DNA from: Chrysophaeum taylorii
Lineage: Eukaryota > Sar > Pelagophyceae > Pelagomonadales > Pelagomonadaceae
Reading direction: 5' to 3'
NCBI GenBank assembly: GCA_029834535.1
Contig: JAQMWT010000038.1
Coordinates: forward strand, 1 to 64,000
Length of the DNA: 64,000 nt
Shown here: positions 57,956 through 64,000 of the stretch, piece by piece
Layout of the letters: the number at the start of each line of letters is the position of its first letter
Position numbering within the stretch: position 1 is the first letter of the stretch
The notes under the pieces: generated by a model
Databases searched by the model: none
Told to the model about the DNA's origin: nothing
Seen by the model: the letters and a program-made list of their open reading frames with translations, nothing else
Made by a program: the position numbers and the translations under genes

Positions 57956-58215
57956 AGGTGAGCGTGGAAAGTCGCGAGGAAGGTGCGCGGGTAGGGGGGC
58001 GGGGTAAGGGGGAGGTGCGAGGTTGGGGGGGGTGCGGGGAGCGGAGAAGGTGCGAAGGAAGTGGGGGGTGCGGGGCCGTGGAAGATCGCGGGGGAAGGGG
58101 AAATGCGAGGCCGGGAAGATCGCGGGGAACGGGAAAGTCGCGGGGAAAGGGGAAGTTGCAGGGAACGGGGAAGGCGTGGGGAAGGAGGAAGGCGCGGGGA
58201 AGGGGATTTTCCCCT
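57956..58215. repeat. G-rich minisatellite
   Basis: About 260 bases of degenerate units such as GCGGGGAAGGGGAA and CGCGGGGAACGGGAAAGT, almost free of C and T runs on the plus strand. Many runs of three or more Gs occur at short spacing, so G-quadruplex formation is plausible. Confidence 0.75.
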
Positions 58216-58235
58216 TTCGGCTAAATTTTGATTCC

Positions 58236-58368
58236 GTTGGAATTTGAATTGCGCAACGATGCGGCCTACGTCGCCACGGCGCCGAAAGGTGCTCTCGTCG
58301 TCGATTCGCGCGTTCTAGTCGACCACCTTCCGGTCACCCCCGAAGAGAAAGACTACGTGTCCTCATAA
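58236..58368 (+). pseudogene. CWF19L1-like fragment
   Basis: The plus-strand frame reads NDAAYVATAPKGALVVDSRV followed by LVDHLPVTPEEK and a stop at 58366. It matches GDSAYVAMPKGPLVDSHALV and PIDHIPILPDVKD of the CWF19L1 gene at 54.9-56.5 kb. Only about 40 codons are preserved and the HIT-like motifs are missing. It is diverged at protein level, so the duplication is old or came from another copy. Confidence 0.7.
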
Positions 58369-58370
58369 GG

Positions 58371-58600
58371 AACCCAGCCAGGACGACAGCGACACCATCG
58401 CGAGCCTCGCGCCCATACAGAAGAAGGTCCTCGAGCACTACAGCCTCCACTGGCATTCCAGGATAGACGAGGACCTCCACATCAAAAGCGTCGTCGAATA
58501 CCTCGCCCGCTCTGACATGATCGCGCCCGCCGACGTCGAGGCCGCCGTCGACGCCCTGACAGCCGACGGCCTCATTTACTCGACCTTTGACGACAACTAG
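58371..58600 (+). pseudogene. RPA2 winged-helix fragment, inverted relative to the intact gene
   Basis: The frame encodes SLAPIQKKVLEHYSLHWHSR, then EDLHIKSVVEYL, ADVEAAVDALTADGLIYSTF and a stop at 58598. It matches the C-terminal winged helix of the RPA2 gene ending 63 bases further right on the opposite strand (QLQVLEHYSLHGTGDEGLHI; ADVKAAVDALTNEGHLYSTV). The OB-fold is absent. An independent small winged-helix gene is possible but there is no suitable start codon. Confidence 0.75.
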
Positions 58601-58662
58601 CACGAGCCGTTCGAAGAATCAATGTATCAAGTCGCGACTCAAAATAGGGAATAAAAAAAAAA

Positions 58663-59448
58663 TTATTCGGAATCGGTGGATTTGTGGTGGTCGTCGTCGA
58701 CGGTCGAGTAGAGGTGGCCTTCGTTGGTGAGGGCGTCGACGGCAGCCTTGACGTCGGCGGGCGAAATCGTGTTGAGGGCATAGATGACGCTTTCGATGTG
58801 GAGACCCTCGTCCCCCGTGCCGTGGAGGCTGTAGTGCTCGAGGACCTGGAGCTGGATGGACGTGAGGCTTCCGTTATTATTGTTGTTGTTGTTGTCGCCC
58901 TCCCGAGCTCCGTCCATCGGAACTCCCGTTTGGGCGTTAGGAGCGTAAGAAGAAGAAGAAGAAGGCGAGGAGCTGGTGGTCTTGGCCGAGACGTAGATGG
59001 TCTCGAGGAAGTGATGGGTGAGCTCGTTCATGTCTTCGATGGGGCGTATGTCGTAGGCGCTGAGGGTGACGCGGGCCTCGTAGGACTTGAGCTGACCGAC
59101 GACGGCGACGTACGTTCGTTGCGCCATTTTTTCGCGACGATCTCTTAGGGTGTTGAGGTCTTCGTCGCCGGCGTTGTTCCAGTGCGTGACCTCCATCAAG
59201 CCGGTCTGGTCCTCGATAAAGTAGACATATTTCGTTTCCGTTTGGTCGACGCGCATAATGTTTCCGCAGATTCTCACTTGGGATACTTCGCGGTCGTCGA
59301 CCAAGAGAATGTCGTCGGAGACTTGGGCGTTGAGGGCCATCTTGATGGTCAGAGGGACCAGAGCGCTGTTCCGCCGCTTCTCCTGCTGCTGCTGCTCCTG
59401 GCTAGGCTGGCTCACGAAGCCACCGCCGCTATCTTGCATCATAATCAA
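58663..59448 (-). CDS. RPA2: Replication protein A 32-kDa subunit (RPA2)
   Basis: RPA2 is the middle subunit of the single-stranded DNA-binding complex of replication and repair. The 261-residue protein has a Ser/Gln-rich N-terminus, an OB-fold at about 40-150 (VSQVRICGNIMRVDQTETKY, VYFIEDQTGLMEVTHW, YVAVVGQLKSYEARVTLSAY) and, after a Ser/Asn-rich linker, a winged helix at about 195-255 (SIQLQVLEHYSLHGTGDEGL). The order and length are those of the family. The N-terminal phosphorylation region is short. Its start is 71 bases from the divergent gene at 59520. Confidence 0.9.
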   Translation of the reverse strand: MIMMQDSGGGFVSQPSQEQQQQEKRRNSALVPLTIKMALNAQVSDDILLVDDREVSQVRICGNIMRVDQTETKYVYFIEDQTGLMEVTHWNNAGDEDLNTLRDRREKMAQRTYVAVVGQLKSYEARVTLSAYDIRPIEDMNELTHHFLETIYVSAKTTSSSPSSSSSYAPNAQTGVPMDGAREGDNNNNNNNGSLTSIQLQVLEHYSLHGTGDEGLHIESVIYALNTISPADVKAAVDALTNEGHLYSTVDDDHHKSTDSE

Positions 59449-59519
59449 CGATGTCGTCGCTTCAAATTTTTTGCAATGACTCGACTCAAACCCTCCTCCT
59501 CAACTGTTATTGAAAAACA

Positions 59520-60605
59520 ATGGCTCGCGGGAACAAGAAGAAGAGGAAGCGGAAGAAAAATGAAGAAGTGTGGGACCTCGAGACTGTGGTGCCCGGCGAG
59601 GATCCGTCGGAGGTCGCACACATGGTCCAGTTCTTTCTTTGCCAACTGCGGTGGCAGTTTGGAAGTTTTGGGGATTTTTCCGAGTTCGATGCCGAAATGG
59701 ACAGGATCGGGGGCTCGGAGGACGTCAGGAGTTGCGGGGGACTGATGGAGACGTTCTTTAGGGGACCCGCCCGTGGCGACAGGTGGGTGCCGTGGCACAC
59801 GACGACCTGCGAACAGGAATTATTTCTGATGCGAAGGATTCGGACGTTGAAATCGGTAAGCGAAGCCGAAAGATTCTGTTTGTGCTGCGCGTTTAGCGCG
59901 TGCCGCTGTATCCCGGTCTGGGAGACGTGCGTGCTTCCGAACATCGAACCCCCCGTAACCCCCGAATTCTTCGAAAGTTCTAAATTTCTGGAAGGACTTT
60001 TCGAATTTCGGAAGCGCGGAAATAAACTTCACACGTCCGCCTTTAACTGCTACCCCCCTCGCGGGGCTTCGGGCGACGAGTTTGTGAGGTTTATCGCGTC
60101 GCGCCACGTCCACTTCGCCAACATCGGGGTCGCCGCGTTTCCCCTTATAACGGGAAACGCCGCGACGTTGGACGCGCTCGACAAATGCTTTCGAAGCTTC
60201 GACCGGGTTGGTCCCACCATGTCCAAGGTCCTTCTTATTACGACGCACCTCTGGTATCCCGAACTCGGGATATTGAGGAGTGGGTGCGAGGTGGGCGACG
60301 GGGCGCGCCAGGCCTTCGAGTTTCTCTACCCCGACGGTTTTTCCGACGTCATAAACCGTCGGGACGTGCTCCAACACCTCTATGACTACCTCACCACCAC
60401 GCCGGTCGTCGATCAAAGGCTTCCTCGGATGATCGAGTGGGTCTGCCACAAGACGAGGGCCCGCTTCCCCGAAATTCCTGAGGGTGCCATCGCCGACCGC
60501 ATGACCATCTACGACCTCCAAGTCCAGCTCTGCGAGTGGCGCAAGTTTCGTCGCGCGGTCGACCCCAAGAGGACCATCAAGAAGGGGACGATCTTGTCAT
60601 TGTGA
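59520..60605 (+). CDS. Protein of unknown function, possibly related to base-modification pyrophosphorylases
   Basis: The 361-residue protein begins with a strongly basic stretch (MARGNKKKRKRKKNEE), probably a nuclear or nucleolar signal. The rest is a globular, Cys- and aromatic-rich domain with WVPWHTTTCEQELFLMRRIR, SFDRVGPTMSKVLLITTHLW and, near the end, IYDLQVQLCEWRKFRRAV. The last segment resembles the LCEFxKYxR stretch of the helical domain seen in alpha-glutamyl/putrescinyl thymine pyrophosphorylases and 5-hmdU DNA kinases. I hold this only as a hint. No kinase P-loop is present. Likely divergent promoter with RPA2. Confidence 0.6.
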   Translation: MARGNKKKRKRKKNEEVWDLETVVPGEDPSEVAHMVQFFLCQLRWQFGSFGDFSEFDAEMDRIGGSEDVRSCGGLMETFFRGPARGDRWVPWHTTTCEQELFLMRRIRTLKSVSEAERFCLCCAFSACRCIPVWETCVLPNIEPPVTPEFFESSKFLEGLFEFRKRGNKLHTSAFNCYPPRGASGDEFVRFIASRHVHFANIGVAAFPLITGNAATLDALDKCFRSFDRVGPTMSKVLLITTHLWYPELGILRSGCEVGDGARQAFEFLYPDGFSDVINRRDVLQHLYDYLTTTPVVDQRLPRMIEWVCHKTRARFPEIPEGAIADRMTIYDLQVQLCEWRKFRRAVDPKRTIKKGTILSL

Positions 60606-60628
60606 TTTCTTATTTTACTTCTTACCTA

Positions 60629-62220
60629 CTACGGTAAGGGTGAGGTCGACGTAGGACCGGAGGACCGACCGACCGCGTTCAGGACGTCCTCCGGCACGGC
60701 AGACGCGGCGCCATAGATTATTGCGGCCGTGGCGGTAGTAGTAGTAGTAGTAGTAGTAGTACCGATGGTGTTAGTTTTGAGGTGGCTGATTGCGGCGCGG
60801 AGGTCGTTCCCCCACGCCTCCAGGACCCCGGGCTTGGCGCGCGCCTGGCCGACGCAGATCGAATAGACGGGCGGATTCGGTCCCGTAAACGCCGACCACC
60901 CCCGCGGCGCTTCCATCTCGGCGGCGACCTGGTAAATCGTGATTCCGGTTTTTTTTAACCCTTCCCCGGCTACAATAGGAACGATCGCCGCCGCGTCGGG
61001 GGTTCCGAGGACGTCGATATCTTCCGTATCTCTTACGATCTCCAACGCCTTGGCGAACGCCGCCTTTATCTCCGCCGCGACATCGCGGTATCCGTCCTGG
61101 CCGTAGTGCATCAAGGTCGCCCAGGCCTGAGCGATGATCGCGCCGTTGCGCGACCCCTGCAGCGTCGGCGTCACGTACAATCCGCCGCCGTCGCCGCCGC
61201 CGCCGCCGCTCGGGAGGTACGAGCGCCGTCGGAGACGCGCGTTCCGGAACGCGACGACCGACGCCCCCTTGGAGGCGTTGCCGTACTTGTGAAGGTCCAC
61301 CGACATCGACGTCACTCCGGGGATCTCAAAGTCGAAGGGTGGGGCACCCTCGCCAAACGACAGCAACACCCCGCCCAAGCAGTTGTCGACGCGGAGGCCG
61401 ATTCCCAACGACGCCGCGAGGTTCCCCAACCCCACGATATCGTCGACGACGCCGTGGGAGAACGTAGGGGCGCTCGCGTAAATCGCCACGGTCTTGCGCC
61501 GGTTGATGGCTGGAGCTGCTTGCGTCGCAGTGAACCGCTGTTTTTTTGCGTCGACGAGCACGAGCTTCGCGTTCAGGCACTCGCAGGCCTTTTTTGAGGG
61601 CAGGATGTGCGGTCTTGGCCGCGACGATTTCGGCCCCCGGCCGCCGGTACGCGAGGACCGCCAGGAATATGTGCCCCCGGACGTGAGGAGGCCGCACGCT
61701 TCCGGCGCGGGGAACCCTCGTCGCTCGGCGATTCCGCCGTTCCTCCGCCCACCATATCGACCGCGGCCGCGATCGTCTCCGCTTCGAACTTCCGCACGGC
61801 CGGAAACGCAAAAGTATACAGAGCGTTCGAACAGTTGTAGAGCTCGAACGCCCGATTCTGCGTCTCGCACACCTCGGAATTCGGATCGCGGTAGACGCCG
61901 CCCCGCGTTTTGTCGGAGTACGGCGTCCGGAGCTCCTCGAGCCGCGCGACCACCGCCCTTCCTCCGAGCCCGCGCGCCGGCACCGTCAGCGCGGCGCTCG
62001 CGTCGCCATCTCCGTGAATCTTCTTAAAGACGGACGCGAGCTCCTTGTCGATCAAGGCCTTGATCGCCGCCGGGGGCACCACCTTGACCGCGGTCGCCGC
62101 GACGCGCTTCACCAAGGTGCCCTCCAGGATCGCGCGGTACACCGACCACGCCGCCTTGGCGACCACCGCCCAAAACACCACGCTTTGCACGCGACTTAGT
62201 AGTAGCTGCTGCTGCTGCAT
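60629..62220 (-). CDS. Sphingosine-1-phosphate lyase, frame broken in three places
   Basis: This PLP enzyme of the ER membrane cleaves sphingosine-1-phosphate, the exit step of sphingolipid breakdown. The likely start at 62220 gives MQQQQLLLSRVQSVVFWAVV, a membrane anchor. TPYSDKTRGGVYRD and ALYTFAFPAVRKFEAETIAA follow in frame one. ACGLLTSGGTYS is in frame two and IFLAVLAYRRPGAEIVAAKT in frame three. From about 61590 frame two resumes: TFSHGVVDDIVGLGN, RVDNCLGGVLLSF, and VDLHKYGNASKGASVV, whose HKY lysine is the PLP-binding residue. The breaks (about 61735, 61670, 61590) lie within 150 bases. The C-terminal part holds a poly-Thr run from a (TAG)n microsatellite. Otherwise the enzyme is complete. 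Confidence 0.8.
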
Positions 62221-62677
62221 TCGTTGGTCTTCTTGCCACACTTGCAACACACACACACACACCTTTGTGCTTGTTGAACAAGAGGAGAAATATTATTACA
62301 AAAGTCACCGTTGTTGGGAATTTATTCACTCGCTTCACACTACTAGGTTCGCTGAATTTGGTTCACGAAATTTATTTTTTTCTTTCCAACAAGGTTCACT
62401 TCACGTTCATTCACTTTGGCTGACGGCCTGACCCCCGTCTGATGAGAGCCAAGTCGAGCCGCGCTACCTGGAGGTGGAGGATAATGTCGATGATGAGGAG
62501 GACTTTAAACGCGGTGTTAACAGAAGGAGGAAGTGAGCCGATTGCGACGTCGATGTTGTGACGTGGAACACGCCCGGCAACAAAACTGGACGATCAACAA
62601 CCAGGTTTTTTTTTTCCAAGGTGTGGTGGGACTGCGTGCGAAAAACCGAAGGAAAATAAATCATCCTGACCACCGCG
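62221..62677. other. Intergenic stretch, no supported gene
   Basis: A (CA)n run lies near 62248-62262. Only short frames are seen. GC content falls to the right of about 62280. Confidence 0.5.
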
Positions 62678-63568
62678 TTGACTGACCATTGGGAAGGCGA
62701 CGACGCGTGTGCGTATCCGGTGCTGGGAGCACCTAAAGGTGACGAGAGTTTATTCAAGAAAGGCACGTGGCAGACGATCGGAGGAGGATTCGACGAGCTG
62801 GGACGTCAACAGCTCACGAAGAAACAGAAGACAGACCAAGAAAAGGAGGGCGTTTTTTATGACGGCCGTGGGCGTTGTGGCAACCTCGAAGGGGAAATAT
62901 CGGATATTACGAGATACTTCATGGCCATGCCCAGCCAGGCAAAAAAAGCACTCTTCCCTGATGGCGTTCTCGGCTCGCCACTACGTGTACACGTCGCAGC
63001 GATTTTTTCCAAGCGCACCTTTGACTGACGACGAAGATCATCGCAACCTAATAATCGAGGCGGCGTATTACCGCGGCGGTGGCGGGAAAGGCAAGCGCCC
63101 TCGTTCATGACTCGAAAGGCGCTGTTTGAATGAGTGGACGCGGAATATCATTGTTTTGTTGTTCGAATCTTGAAGCACGTCCTTACGGAGTGTTATTTAT
63201 GAAGCGGCTTTCGGCAATCCATTCGCCCAGGTGCTGCATGACACTCGAGGAAAACTTCAAGCGACAGGCCATTGGCCTATCCTTCATCTGGCCCGATTCG
63301 AGTGGCGTTGAGACGGTGTTCCCGCGTGGGCCTAGTTCCAGAACCGATTCTGGCACGGCTTCTCTGCTCCTCCGTTCTGTGGTCGCGGAGCGTGCGGGAA
63401 TCGATATCGATTTGGCGGCCGCAACCATTGTTCAAGACCGGGCTGCAATTCGCGTCGCCGAAGAATTTTTTGTTGAGTTCGAAGCGTGTGACATGCATGA
63501 TATATCTCAAAAATCTCGGCAGCGGCATGCGGCGACTTGACACGATCCAGAGGCAAGCAGGTGATTAA
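62678..63568 (+). mobile_element. Degraded transposase-like sequence
   Basis: Plus-strand frames carry protein-like pieces in changing phase: MPSQAKKALFPDGVLGSPLR near 62930, FSARHYVYTSQRFFPSAPLT near 62970, and a 136-codon frame at 63130-63540 with CCMTLEENFKRQAIGLSFIW and EACDMHDISQKSRQRHAAT. Together with the right-hand fragment this suggests a decayed hAT-like transposase. No catalytic residues or terminal repeats were identified. Confidence 0.3.
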
Positions 63569-63699
63569 TCCATTCCCAGCAGGCCAGGAGCTGCTGAACA
63601 GTGCCCACGATGGAGCCACGTACTTTTCTTCTTACGGCACACGTTTGAAGGATCTGCGTGCGCTTTTGCCATTACAGCCGGGGAAATAAATCCCCGAAG

Positions 63700-64000
63700 C
63701 TCAAGCTCGACCTCAATCAGACGAGGTTCCGGGCGCGATACCAACTTATTATTCGTTCCTTGCTGCGTATGCACCGCGTGCTCAAACTGTACACGGCGAC
63801 CAACATTGGATTACCCTGGACAATCAGTGATGAGCAATGGGTGGCGTTGGCTGAATTCGAGGCGATTTTTGCTATAACGGATGAGGCCGTTGTTTTCGTG
63901 CAACATGAACACTTATACCTGGGGGCGTGCGCCGCATTGATCAAGCACAACATGATCGAGTCTCTGCGAGCTGGGACGCTAGAAGTCATTGATCTCCCGA
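63700..64000 (+). pseudogene. hAT-like transposase fragment, cut by the window edge
   Basis: An open plus-strand frame contains IIRSLLRMHRVLKLYTATN and WTISDEQWVALAEFEAIFAI, then HEHLYLGACAALIKHNMIES. This resembles the region of hAT transposases where an L-x-x-x-E-W-x-x-L-x-x-L stretch precedes the dimerisation part. The frame runs off the right end of the window. Confidence 0.35.

Noticed and set aside
63150-63175. tRNA-like TTCGAATC box
   Set aside because: No acceptor stem or anticodon arm could be paired around it.

Overview
The window reads as nuclear DNA of a compact, GC-rich unicellular eukaryote, most likely a stramenopile alga of pelagophyte type. This is an inference from gene content: a DUF4116 repeat giant, a Derlin, a mitochondrial complex I assembly factor, cohesin RAD21, WEE1, PCF11, CWF19L1, RPA2, a SUMO protease and sphingosine-1-phosphate lyase. 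Most coding regions are single long reading frames. Genes are tightly packed: convergent stop codons lie 3 to 25 bases apart and divergent starts 38 to 75 bases apart. I saw no bacterial operon, CRISPR array, rRNA or convincing tRNA.

Layout. 1-2770 is a tandem repeat array built from a short GT-rich motif and decayed copies of a PIF1/Helitron helicase C-terminus. 3.7-6.6 kb holds a secreted or membrane protein, a Derlin and an NDUFAF5-like methyltransferase. 7.36-17.04 kb is one giant DUF4116 repeat gene, interrupted by a cluster of four single-base homopolymer contractions. 18.4-33.3 kb is a dense block: RAD21, a broken beta-helix/Cys-rich surface protein, a small EF-hand-like protein, a tandem retropepsin-like protein, an IFT81-CH/DENN fusion, WEE1 with a 47-base intron, PCF11, and a redoxin-like/response-regulator fusion. 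About 34-38.4 kb is a decayed Helitron. 38.5-40.2 kb is a 7TM gene plus a truncated copy of it. 40.2-42.5 kb is a large inverted repeat made of the same helicase-derived repeat as the left end. 42.5-47.6 kb holds a cyclic-nucleotide-binding/ACT/carrier-like fusion and a disordered protein with a fresh 666-base internal duplication. 47.9-49.4 kb is a decayed unknown gene. 50.3-62.2 kb holds PLAC8, YtoQ-like, GT61, SUMO protease, CWF19L1, RPA2, an unassigned protein and S1P lyase. Between CWF19L1 and RPA2 lie diverged fragments of both genes. 62.7-64 kb is degraded transposase sequence running off the right edge.

Functionally this is a housekeeping neighbourhood (chromosome cohesion, cell cycle, mRNA 3' ends, splicing, DNA replication, SUMO, ER quality control, sphingolipid breakdown) with transposon debris and several unusual multidomain proteins. 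The strongest candidates for undescribed biology are the IFT81-CH/DENN fusion, the cNMP domain split by an ACT domain and joined to a carrier-like region, the N-myristoylatable redoxin-like/receiver fusion and the double retropepsin-like protein. Several genes (DUF4116 giant, NDUFAF5, S1P lyase, surface protein) carry frame breaks, some at homopolymers. These could be assembly errors or real decay, and the sequence alone does not decide.
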